Part shown: piece by piece, positions 46,572 to 58,183 of the stretch | Numbering within the stretch: the first letter of the stretch is position 1 | Layout: every line of letters begins with the position of its first letter | Assembly (NCBI GenBank): GCA_027922465.2 | Contig: BQMF02000167.1 | Coordinates: 434,001-498,000 of the forward strand | DNA length: 64,000 nucleotides | Direction of reading: 5' to 3' | Source: Turritopsis dohrnii | Taxonomy: Eukaryota > Cnidaria > Hydrozoa > Anthoathecata > Oceaniidae | Position numbers and translations under genes: made by a program | The notes under the pieces: model-generated | What the model was told of the DNA's origin: nothing | The model's database searches: none | What the model saw: only the letters and a program-made list of their open reading frames with translations

Positions 46572-48400
46572 GAAACAGATAAATCTGATAGAAGATACTA
46601 TAACTGAAAAACGTATATAATCATCTCAAAAAATATTTAGAAAATCATCCCGTTCAGAAGATATTCTATCTTCCTGGCCTACTGAATATATTGCTTTACA
46701 TGATTTTTAACATTGTAAAGGCGATGATTCTTGCCTGAGACAAGCAACATACGCAAATTAAGTGTAAGGAATTTCCAAGCTGCCTAACGCAAAAAATTAC
46801 ATTACACTGACTGAAAAAGATTACCAAATAAGCATGAGCATCAGTTATTACAATTTGCTCTCCTCTGAACCAAAACTACAAAGTACTACAATAGCATTAT
46901 AAAATATTTGTTACATGCAATCAATGAAAATACAAAAAAAAAACCAACAAAAAAGCAAAACAAAAAACAAAAAAAAAGGCAAAATTTAAAGTTATCGGTT
47001 TCTCGAAAACTAAACTATTTGAAAAGATATTTTCAATTTTTAACTTTCATTCTTGTATCTACATGCACATGGAAGTCCATGGCAATAAAAACCATTTGAT
47101 TGTAAGTTGTGAGAAATCTTTAAATACTATTTTGAAGAACATATCCTCGTCAAACAACCATGGTGGTTCCATACAAAAGAAACAGTACAATATATATCGC
47201 CAGTTTTTAAAACAAAAACTTCAACAACAATTTCAGAAACTAACAGCCAGTAACTTAACTTTCGTAGTTGAAAACAAGTTAGAATTTTATGCACCTAAAC
47301 AAATGAAAACGGAATACAACCAAAAGACGTGAAAGTGTTACTTACACTTGCATTTATTCCATTTAAAATTCTTGAAAACTTGCCTTTAACCATTTTAAAG
47401 TCACAAAGAAGTGAAATATATGATAAACATATTTTAGAGAAATATCGGAAAAGTTATGTAGAAAGTTATACACAAAGTTATTACACACCTTTCACCGCAC
47501 TTTACACAATGCTGTTGTCAAATAGAGTTACAGATTAAGATTCCAGTCCTTTTATGATGCAATGTACTAATTGTTAAACACTGATACAGCTCCGTTCCTT
47601 CTTTGCTGGTCATCCAAGGAGAAAAGCTTGAACATAGACCAGACATAAACTTTAAAAACCTTTGCTATCCAAAGAACTGGAAAAAACTTTGCAGACAGGA
47701 ATTATATCCATCATGCTAAAAGGCCTTTTTAGATTGTTCTTATGTGTCAATAATATATAGTTACCCACCTTAGGTTTTTAATGTTTACAGTGGTAATCAA
47801 AAGGTAGAGCCCTTCACCCAGAGAACATAGTGAATTTCAAATCCACACATCAAATATTTAGTTGGGTTAGGTTTATGTATTTAAGTGAAAGTGCTGAATT
47901 ATTTCACATGCATCGTCACACCATTAAATAGGTTTAATAACTTGTATGTTATATTAAAGTGAAATTTCTGACAACTTTTGTCTCAGTTCATTTACGTTTA
48001 TGTGAGCAACAAACCATTTTGTTTAGTGATCGTCACCAGTTCATCGTAAATTTTGTATGTTTCGTAATCAGTCATTGTTGATGTTGATCATTCGTTGCTG
48101 TTGTTGTCCTTAGTTTATTAATAAAAATAAAATAAAATAATATAATAAAAAGATTACATGAAAAAAATAGTATTGTAAATTTTAATCATCAGAAAATCAG
48201 AAATAACGTACTTTCTATATAGCAATTTCTCACGTGCTGAATGTTTATCAATAAAGAAAATAACAATGAGCAATTGGAATCGTCATACAAGATAGCAAAA
48301 ATCAATGCTGTTTGCTGACAGAAGCTAATAAAGAAGTCGGAAGAAAAATTTAAGCTTCAGCTTCCTAAATCCATGTTTTCTTTCTCCAGTAACAAAGGTG
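46572..48400. other. Decayed sequence after the Penelope-like fragment
   Basis: There are A-rich runs near 46930-46990 and AT-rich runs near 48120. The only recognisable piece is a short LINE 5' fragment at 47335-47400. No gene supported. Confidence 0.5.
47335..47400 (-). repeat. Short fragment of the CR1-like LINE 5' end
   Basis: Read on the minus strand it codes MVKGKFSRILNGINASV, the same start as the LINE protein at 28377, with several silent changes. Homology stops at both sides. LINE copies are normally 5'-truncated, so a 5'-only fragment is unusual and suggests internal deletion. Confidence 0.6.
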
Positions 48401-48404
48401 GTTC

Positions 48405-50651
48405 TTAAAATTTCAGATTAATACGTACGGGTGGAGTTCTTGTTCTGATTTCAGCTTCGAAGACTTCATCTTCTTCTAAAAAATGCAAATAACGTCTTCT
48501 AAAATCTTAAAAATTTCTTACAAGTAGAGTAAGGAAATTTTCTCAAAATTTTTATTTAAACTTATTTCTGGGGATATATAACTGCAGTTCACAATGTTGC
48601 TTGGTAAGATGTTAAGAATAATTCTGGAACAACGGGAAAAACATTCTTACACGAGGAGCTGAGTAATTATCGTATCTGTAAAAAAGTAAGAATGTCACAA
48701 TGCTATTTCATAATAACATTAATAAACGAGTCAATGACATCCATGTATGGGTGCATGTCCATACCTGAAATCAAAGATTTCCAATAACTATAGCTTAATG
48801 AATCTGTTTTAATGCATTGCCAATGCACTCTTATTTTTGAGGTCAGGAACATCAAAACTATGGAAAACTAATATAGGGGATTAATACGTAATATACTCGT
48901 ATAATCGTAACAAGAACATGTTGTATGTTCACTATTAAAAAGTCACGATGGAAACAGCTTGTTGTCAGACTGTTTTGTATGCACAACTTGAATTTGGCGC
49001 AAGAAGAAAGCAATAGAGTTGAGTATACAATCTGCCTTATTAAACATTAACTATTGTTTATGGAAAGGTTAAAATTAGCAGGTTAAAAAGCAGCAATCCA
49101 CACCGTAATAGATTATGCCTATGTGTTTGAAACTGATGATACTTACGTCACTGTCAGTTTCTTCTCCTAAAAACAAGAGAAATATTTAAAATAATTAATG
49201 GTATTAATAGAAAGCTTAGTCATACTTCATGGTAATATCTTTCACTTTTAAATTGCACTGTAATATTGACAACATAGAAATCAGAAAAGACTAAATGAAA
49301 TGTACTGACTTGCTTCTTCTCGTGCTTCTCGTGCTTCTTCTCCTGCTTCTTTCTATAAAAAATATTTTGATAATTAAGTAATGTAAATTTGGATAAATTT
49401 CATTCTCACCCATACAATTCACTCACATTTTCTGAGTCTGTTAACTCTGTCATCCCTATGAAAAAAAAGTAAAAATGAATAAAACGAAGATTGAAAGCTA
49501 GACAAATCAATGCAACAAATAAAGTTCTGAGGAGCATATTCAACTATTTATTTTATGGCAGTTGTCTATTTCTAAATTAAAATGTCTGTTCCACCTTAAT
49601 TTAATAGTCAGAGAAAATAAATTGCTGCAAACCGCACACGTTAGCTTACTTCAGGTACTTATTCAGGCCCTGGACCTTGAAGATTTGTGGTATACAATTT
49701 CAAATTAACTTACTTCTTTCGACGAACCAGTTCTGAAAATTAAAATATGAATACTTAGTTAATAATGTTACAACAATGTTTTTGGAATACAAAGTAACAT
49801 CAAGGTATTCTTTCGAGAAAATATTTAATAAATGTAATAAAACAATGTAACTTACCGGATATGTTCGCCTAAGAAGCAGAACAAAAGTTATGTTACAAAC
49901 TGTAATAAGCTACAACACCAGAGCTTTATTTGTAGTCAAAGTAAGTAATATGGGTTTTGAAGCCTTTCATACCTTAACAAATTGACATCGTCATCAGACT
50001 ACGAGGATAATTCTAAAATGCAAATTACAGTAGCGTTCATCATGTTGGTTTTCTGAACTTTTCATAAAGTACAACTTCATTAATATCTGAACAGGATTAA
50101 AGATGTTTGTACAGGAAAACAGTCTTTAAGTCATGGATCTAGTTAATACAAAGTTGATTTACCGTTTCTTCTTCTTCTTTGTAAACGCTATGAAAACACA
50201 AGAAAAAAAATTAAGAAAATATTTTAATAAGAAAAATGAAGTTCAAATATAATGACAACTTTTAACAGAGCTATCTTGAATCATCTTAGATGGCAGATAG
50301 GTAACGAGACAAAGACAAGAGAACAATACTTACAATGTTTGGAATGTCTTCCGATGAAGTAGAGCCTTAACATAAATTTTAACAATAATGTTTATTTTAT
50401 GATATTGTAACTGAAAACCATGCAGACATGTTGGGAAATTGTTTTAAAAGAATAATCAGAATAATGGGAATATGGCTTACCACGTCTTTGATGAATCTAA
50501 AAAAAGCGCGAAAAGAAAAATGAAATAGTTTTTAAGTAACAAGAAATAAGTATTGCATTGTGTTTGATAACTTGTGTGCATATGTCTCAAATTTTCTTCA
50601 CTTACTTGAGAAACTTAGTTTAGGAAACCAGTTATGCAACCAGTTACTCAT
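48405..50651 (-). CDS. Micro-exon gene, copy A: twelve exons of 13-71 bp, acidic and Ser/Arg-rich product
   Basis: Not recognised. Exons: 50651-50606 (MSNWLHNWFPKLSFS), 50365-50334 (STSSEDIPNI), 50187-50163 (RLQRRRRN), 50012-49973, 49868-49856 (RRTYP), 49732-49714 (NWFVER), 49455-49427 (MTELTDSEN), 49352-49310 (KEAGEEAREAREEA), 49166-49147 (REETDSD), 48787-48765 (LLEIFDF), 48675-48653 (YDNYSAP), 48475-48405 (EDEVFEAEIRTRTPPV and a short tail, stop TAA). Every intron is GT-AG and every junction keeps phase, about 125 codons in all. Exon 4 contains an in-frame TAG at 50001-49999, so this copy may be a pseudogene or exon 4 may be replaced. No signal peptide is seen. An upstream in-frame TAA supports the ATG as a start. 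The protein looks disordered. Confidence 0.55.
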
Positions 50652-50741
50652 TGAAACATCAATTTCATTTTGGAATTACAACATGAAATCCTTCTTTTAA
50701 AAAAAATGGAAAATCTTAATTTTACAAAAAAACAAGTAATG

Positions 50742-51500
50742 CTAATTTATTTATTTATTTATTTACGATTACAGATTCGCAGGCGAAGCTTCGCCTCTAA
50801 GAATCGCTCTTGATATTACTGACCGTCGTGATCGTAACATAGGGGAAGATCTTTCCAGTAGCTATCTAGACGGTTTTTAAAAGCGTCGAGTGATCCAGCA
50901 TGAGCAACCTCTTTCGGTAATTCATTCCACGTTTTGATTGAACGGAAATAAAATGAGTTATGCTGTACTCCCCTGTATCCATCTTTAGCAAAATTTCTCT
51001 CCAGTTGAAAGTCGTGACGTTACAGTGCGTGGACGGAATGCATAGACTTGCTTTATCATAACTGTGATAGTGCTTATACAGTTCGATCATGTCACCACGG
51101 AGTCTTCGGAACGCTAACGTCGGCAACTGCAGTTGACGCAGTCTTTCCTCGTAGGTTAAGGTCTTTTAACCATCAACAGCTCTCGTTGCTCTACGTTGTA
51201 CGCTTTCCACTTGATTGATACCTTTCCTGAGATATTGTGACCATACAGCTTGGCAGTACTCGAGATGCGGACGTACGAACGTAGTGAACAGCTTTTTGAA
51301 GAGGGCCTTATCTAGAAATGAGAAACTTCTTCGTATTAAGCCCGAGATAGAGTTAGCTTCCTTGATTTTTGTGTTGATGTGCTCTTCAAACTTGAGCTCC
51401 GAATCTATCACTATGCCAAGATCTTTCTCTTCAAACACATGCTCTAGTTCTACATCATTTAGCCTGTATCGCTCTGTGTGAACAATGTTTTCGAGCTTAC
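50742..51500 (-). pseudogene. CR1-like LINE 3' fragment in the first tandem unit
   Basis: It codes the region after the RT core (LNDVELEHVFEEKDLGIVID, FVRPHLEYCQAVW, QRRATRAV) and the C-terminal part (RRLRGDMIELYKHYHSYD). It ends in an (AAAT)n tail at 50742-50760 as read on minus. It is cut off upstream by the duplication border. A nonsense codon separates the two open parts. Confidence 0.85.
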
Positions 51501-51729
51501 CATGTTGTATGTTCACTATTAAAAAGTCACGATGGAAACAGCTTGTTGTCAGTCTGCCTTGTATGCACAACTTGAATTTGGCGCAAGAAGAAAGCAATAG
51601 AGTTGAGTATACAACCTGCCTTATTAAACATTAACTATTGTTTATGGAAAAGTTAAAATTAGCAGGTTAAAAAGCACCAATCCACACCGTAATAGATTAT
51701 GCCTTTGTGTTTTAAACTGATGATACTTA

Positions 51730-53234
51730 CGTCACTATCAGTTTCTTCTCCTAAAAACAAGAGAAATATTTAAAATAATTAATGGTATTAATAGAAAGCT
51801 TAGTCATACTTCATGGTAATATCTTTCACTTTTAAATTGCACTGTAATATTGACAACATGGAATTCAGAAAAGACTAAATGAAATGTACTGACTTGCTTC
51901 TTCTCGTGCTTCTCGTGCTTCTTCTCCTGCTTCTTTCTATAAAAAATATTTTGATAATTAAGTAATGTAAATTTGCATAAACTTCATTCTCACCCATACA
52001 ATTCACTCACATTTTCTGAGTCTGTTAACTCTGTCATCCCTATGAAAAAAAGTAAAAATGAATAAAACGAAGATTGAAAGCTAGACAAATCAATGCAACA
52101 AATAAAGTTCTGAGGAGCATATTCAACTATTTATTTTATGGCAGTTGTCTATTTCTAAATTAAAATGTCTGTTCCACCTTAATTTAATAGTCAGAGAAAA
52201 TAAATTGCTGCAAACCGCACACGTTAGCTTACTTCAGGTACTTATTCAGGCCCTGGACCTTGAAGATTTGTGGTATACAATTTCAAATTAACTTACTTCT
52301 TTCGACGAACCAGTTCTGAAAATTAAAATATGAATACTTAGTTAATAATGTTACAACAATGTTTTTGGAATACAAAGTAACATCAAGGTATTCTTTCGAG
52401 AAAATATTTAATAAATGTAATAAAACAATGTAACTTACCGGATATGTTCGCCTAAGAAGCAGAACAAAAGTTATGTTACAAACTGTAATAAGCTACAACA
52501 CCAGAGCTTTATTTGTAGTCAAAGTAAGTAATATGGGTTTTGAAGCCTTTCATACCTTAACAAATTGACATCGTCATCAGACTACGAGGATAATTCTAAA
52601 ATGCAAATTACAGTAGCGTTCATCATGTTGGTTTTCTGAACTTTTCATAAAGTACAACTTCATTAATATCTGAACAGGATTAAAGATGTTTGTACAGGAA
52701 AACAGTCTTTAAGTCATGGATCTAGTTAATACAAAGTTGATTTACCGTTTCTTCTTCTTCTTTGTAAACGCTATGAAAACACAAGAAAAAAAATTAAGAA
52801 AATATTTTAATAAGAAAAATGAAGTTCAAATATAATGACAACTTTTAACAGAGCTATCTTGAATCATCTTAGATGGCAGATAGGTAACGAGACAAAGACA
52901 AGAGAACAATACTTACAATGTTTGGAATGTCTTCCGATGAAGTAGAGCCTTAACATAAATTTTAACAATAATGTTTATTTTATGATATTGTAACTGAAAA
53001 CCATGCAGACATGTTGGGAAATTGTTTTAAAAGAATAATCAGAATAATGGGAATATGGCTTACCACGTCTTTGATGAATCTAAAAAAAGCGAGAAAAGAA
53101 AAATGAAATAGTTTTTAAGTAACAAGAAATAAGTATTGCATTGTGTTTGATAACTTGTGTGCATATGTCTCAAATTTTCTTCACTTACTTGAGAAACTTA
53201 GTTTAGGAAACCAGTTATGCAACCAGTTACTCAT
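51730..53234 (-). pseudogene. Micro-exon gene, copy B: nine exons repeated by the tandem duplication
   Basis: The exons match copy A shifted by 2,583 bp (for example 53234-53189, 52595-52556, 51749-51730) with the same phases and the same TAG in exon 4. The last three exons of copy A have no counterpart here. A transcript starting here could therefore finish only by splicing into the shared 3' exons at 48.8-48.4 kb. It sits upstream of copy A in the transcription direction. Confidence 0.55.
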
Positions 53235-53324
53235 TGAAACATCAATTTCATTTTGGAATTACAACATGAAATCCTTCTTTTAAAAAAAATGGAAAATCTT
53301 AATTTTACAAAAAAACAAGTAATG

Positions 53325-54978
53325 CTAATTTATTTATTTATTTATTTACGATTACAGATTCGCAGGCGAAGCTTCGCCTCTAAGAATCGCTCTTGATATT
53401 ACTGACCGTCGTGATCGTAACGTAGGGGAAGATCTTTCCAGTAGCTATCTAGACGGTTTTTAAAAGCGTCGAGTGATCCAGCATGAGCAACCTCTTTCGG
53501 TAATTCATTCCACGTTTTGATTGAACGGAAATAAAATGAGTTATGCTGTACTCCCCTGTATCCATCTTTAGCAAAATTTCTCTCCAGTTGAAAGTCGTGA
53601 CGTTACAGTGCGTGGACGGAATGCATAGACTTGCTTTATCATAACTGCGATAGTGCTTGTACAGTTCGATCATGTCACCACGGAGTCTTCGGAACGCTAA
53701 CGTCGGCAACTGCAGTTGACGCAGTCTTTCCTCGTAGGTTAAGGTCTTTTAACCATCAACAGCTCTCGTTGCTCTACGTTGTACGCTTTCCACTTGATTG
53801 ATACCTTTCCTGAGATATGGTGACCATACAGCTTGGCAGTACTCGAGATGCGGACGTACGAACGTAGTGAACAGCTTTTTGAAGAGGGCCTTATCTAGAA
53901 ATGAGAAACTTCTTCGTATTAAGCCCGAGATAGAGTTAGCTTCCTAGATTTTTGTGTTGATGTGCTCTTCAAACTTGAGCTCCGAATCTATCACTATGCC
54001 AAGATCTTTCTCTTCAAACACATGCTCTAGTTCTACATCATTTAGCCTGTATCGCTCTGTGTGAACAATGGTATTCGAGCTTACCATGTGTGAGTACATG
54101 GCACTTGTCTGGGTGAAACTTAAGTAGCCATTCATGAGACCATTCACCTAACGAATCTATATCAGCTTGTAGTATTTTTGAGTCTTCTTCGCATGAAATC
54201 TTTCGAAATATCTTGGTGTCATCGGCGAAAAGGAACGAACTTGATGATACACATTCGGGGAGATCATTGATGTACACTTCCTTGCGGAACACCACTTAAA
54301 ACACAACCAGAAAATGATTCTTTGCCATTAACTCTAACAATCTGGGAACGATCGTTCAGGAATGCTTTGATCCAATTTAGAATCTCACCTTTGAGTCCAA
54401 AGGATTCGATTTTGCAGACCAGCCTACGATGAGGAACACTGTCAAATGCTTTAGCGAAGTCGAAGTATGTCCAATCCATGACATTACCTGACGCTATCAC
54501 GTCAACACATTCGTTGAGATAACATAAAAGCTGCGTTGCAGTTGACCTTCCATGAACGAATCCAAACTGTTTAAGGGACAAGAGGTTTTTTTCAAGTAAG
54601 TATCTTGTTATACATTTCGCTATGATTGACTCAGTAAGTTTACATACAATCGATGTGAGGCTGATTGGGCGATAATTAACTGGTTTGTGTCTGTCTCCCT
54701 TCTTATACGTTGCAGAAATGTACGCGGTTTTCCAATCTTGTGGTATGATGCCTTGACCGAGGGACTTTTTAACAATTACGGATATTGGCGATGAGAAGAA
54801 AGTAACAAGCTCTTTCATCATACGAGGATGAATCTCGTCCGGTCCACATGCTTTATTGACATTTATTTGCTTGATTTCCTTCATTATAATGCTTTCATCA
54901 ACTTCGCATTCAGTGATTGTGGTGTCTGTGCATTTTTCTAAGAATAGTACATCACCAAGAGGCTCCTCTGAATAGGTT
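53325..54978 (-). mobile_element. CR1-like LINE, 5'-truncated, with (AAAT)n tail
   Basis: It carries RT motifs (ACGPDEIHPRM, NYRPISLTSI, QFGFVHGRSTATQL, YFDFAKAFDSVPH, GVPQGS, FLFADDTKIF). A small deletion with frame change right after GVPQGS removes the LGPLLF-type segment, and the later part is in another frame. The 5' end falls near 54978, where the flank rejoins sequence found uninterrupted at 43.60-43.65 kb. That empty site supports the insertion limits. Confidence 0.85.
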
Positions 54979-57900
54979 GGGTTTTCATGGGTATTTGATA
55001 AATGAAAATGAAAAGTCTGAACATTCCAATCTAAGTCATGCTCCAATAACATTTGAAAGACAAACGTCCGTCAAAGAAACCATACCAAGAAGATAGTGTG
55101 GAAGAATATAAACAATGACACATTAACATGCTAGCTTTATATACAATGATCCAAGAACCTTTGAATAATTGAATAAAGTTATTCTTAAATTTTGAAAAGT
55201 GTCAGTAGTAAAAATGCTGAAATGCTAATAAACGGTGAAACTGTCAAAGGAAAATGAAACGATTAATAAGTGAACTATCTGTAGTCGTTTATTTAGAATG
55301 TTTATTATGATATTTAACCTTCTTCCGTTTAACAATCAAGAATGTCTGAGGAACTGCGTCATCCAAATCCATGTTTTTTATTACCTCTGACCAGCACATA
55401 TATCAAGTCATCGATGCTACGACTTTGAAATTATCAAAGAAACCAAAATATCAAGTCGACAGTGCACCTGTTACGAGTAGGTCGATCTCCTCTAATTTTT
55501 TAACTTTGAATTCGTTTTCAACTGTATTATCTATTTTTTTATTGGAAACTATATTTGGACGACCTTGTAAAAAAATTTTGTAAAATTCTCCCAAATTTTC
55601 CAAATTCTTTACGAAATCAATGCCAGCTATTTTTAATCCACTGTGTTTTAGTGAATGAAAATTTTTACATTTGCTGAGTTTGTTGTCATCGTTGATGAAT
55701 GGTAGTGTAATAAAAATAATCTTTGGTGCGACACTTTTTTAAAGGGAATAAAACAGCCCTAAAGGGCGGTAACTCAGCCGATATAACAATTATAATTGCA
55801 ATTAAATTGTGCTAAATGTTACATTACAGGCAAGCCCTTTGAAATGACGCTTATAGTAAGAGGCTAGTCCGAACTGGGGAAGACTAAATAAATTGCAGAC
55901 GTATACCTAGCATAAATTATGTAAAATTATATGGATCGAAGACTTGCACAAATGTATTGACTTCAACACTATTACAATCAAATGAGTTAAAATAAGTCAA
56001 ACTTGCTTAAAAACTGAAGACCTTGTCAAATCTGCATAAGTGACTGCCAAATTCAGGACCTTCCAATTTTTTTTTTGGTGCAAACCTTCCAAATTTTGCC
56101 AGAAATGCGAATTGGTAACATATTTAAGTAAACGTTTCATGAAATTGTTCACAACTTGGATTAGTAGGAGCAGGAGAAACTTGGGTATTTCAAAGATTTT
56201 AATCCATGATAATATCATAATTATATAGTATATAATTTAAATCAACATAACATACAATATGAAAGTCTATTTCTACTAAACCTGCCCGTGGCGGATCAAG
56301 AAGTAAGTCACAACTTGTGTAAAAAAGAAAAACATTCAAACAATCCCATTGGTAATATTATAAACCGAATTGACGAATTATGTTAATGTGTTTCACCATA
56401 GAATGTGCCTGCCCTCTAGATCCGCCACTGACTGCATATTACCACTTGAATCTTTTCATGGAGTTTATAAATAAAGCAATTGTGCACGAAAAGACAAATG
56501 ACACAATAAAACTTTTTTAGGATCAGTATTACAATGTTCTTTTCAAACATGTTATATTGTGTCCTAGCACATATTAGGTACACGCCAAATTTTTAAATTA
56601 TATGTATGTATATTGGTTTGATTCTAATTATCATCCAAAGATTTTTTCCTGAAATTGCATATATCCCAAACTTAATCTGTGCCTGCATCGAATGCTTTGC
56701 AGTAAAAAAAATCTTGATTATTTTGAACAATGTCATCTTTTTCAATGTGAATTTAACACAATCAGTCCCACACAGTGGTAACTTGATCGAGCATTGTACA
56801 GTGACTTATAATTTCATACAGTCTGGAATTCACAAAATTACTCCCTTCTTTAATTTATTTAACTTAATCTCAACCACTTTTCAATTCACTGTGACATTTC
56901 GGAGCCAGAAAAACAGTTTTATTAAACGTTATTGTTCACCAATATCTTGCGCATGATGTTTATACTTTCGGTTTGTGTCAGTGTGTAGACAGCAGATGAG
57001 TCAATTCTGTCACAAGTGAAGCATATTTTGAGTGCTTTCAATGACAATTCCACTTGTTTACTTTTTTCAATAACTTCAACTTTCAGTGTAATATTTATTA
57101 AATGAAATGTTTCATGAATTTATTGATAAGACGTATTCACCAGTAATGTTGATACTACATTCATTTCTGTTGTGGTATTGAAAGTTTTTCACACAGCACA
57201 GTTTTGTTTATTATCAATCCTTCATCTTCTTTTTCAAGAACTTTTCGCAGAATCGACTAAACATAATTTCCTACAAGGAATGTTCTCATGATAATATTTC
57301 CATGGCAATAGTTGATAAAGACAGGAAAGAAAGTCTTAAAATTCTTCTTCAAAGGTTCTGCAAAGCTTCTTCTACAATTTCCTCAAAACATAAGCGAAAA
57401 CGTTTCACGAGCTCTGTGTGCATATTTTACAGACTTGATAATAAAAATTTTAAAGATTGAATTGAGAAGTTATCAACAAAACATGTCTGAAATAACTTCT
57501 AAAAGTATTTCAGAAGTACAGAAAAGATCATTCTTTTATGAGTTATTATTGAAAGTGCCCTTTTTGTATTGCATTTAGCATCACGTTTTGGGTCTGTCAT
57601 TAAATAAACAAACAATCCAAAATCCGAACGGACTTTCCGAAAACGGCAAAATTTAATGAAGAAGAAGAAGAAGAAAAACGCCGATTCCAATACTCATCTC
57701 GATCTAAGATCGGCTGAGTAAAAAGACAAGAAATGTTCTGTGTGATATAACTTCAGTTTAGCTCTCCAGTTTTTTATAGGAGCGTCTGTTTTAACACCTC
57801 CAAAATGGAATTTTTTTATCTCTATTTGGTCTCTATTTGGAAAAAATTGGCTTACTTTTTAAAAACAAGCTTTCCTTTTTCTATCTGTTTTTAAGAATTG

Positions 57901-58183
57901 CGCTTTATATTTTAAAATGTGCTTTTCACTATAAACAGGACTTCTTTTTAAAAAAGTGAAGCTAACAAGATTGCTTTTTGTACAATGTCACAAATACGGT
58001 CAATCCAGAGAGTTAGTCACTGCATAAGAGTATTACCAGAAGGGCATACAGTGTTCTATACCCTGAAGGTCAGCGTTGTTGTTGATAACGGTTTTGTTCT
58101 CCATGCTTTTGTGATTTCTTATTTATTGAATAGTCTCAGTTTTTGTTTTATGGCTGCGCATGCTTAATGCTACACTGATTAAA
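54979..58183. other. Intergenic stretch without a recognisable gene
   Basis: Short open frames only. A GAA-rich microsatellite lies near 57660. The first ~45 bp match the flank of micro-exon copy C. Confidence 0.55.

Larger units (their letters stand above)
48917..54084. repeat. Tandem duplication: two copies of a 2,584-bp unit
   Basis: Units 48917-51500 and 51501-54084 are almost identical by eye, with only scattered differences. Each holds a set of nine micro-exons and a 3' piece of a CR1-like LINE. The junction at 51501 and both outer borders share CATGT, which suggests a microhomology-mediated or unequal exchange origin. High identity means the event is recent. Confidence 0.92.

Noticed and set aside
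46908..47332. Lys/Gln-rich frames after the Penelope-like fragment
   Set aside because: They are driven by A-rich low-complexity sequence and lack any RT or endonuclease motif.
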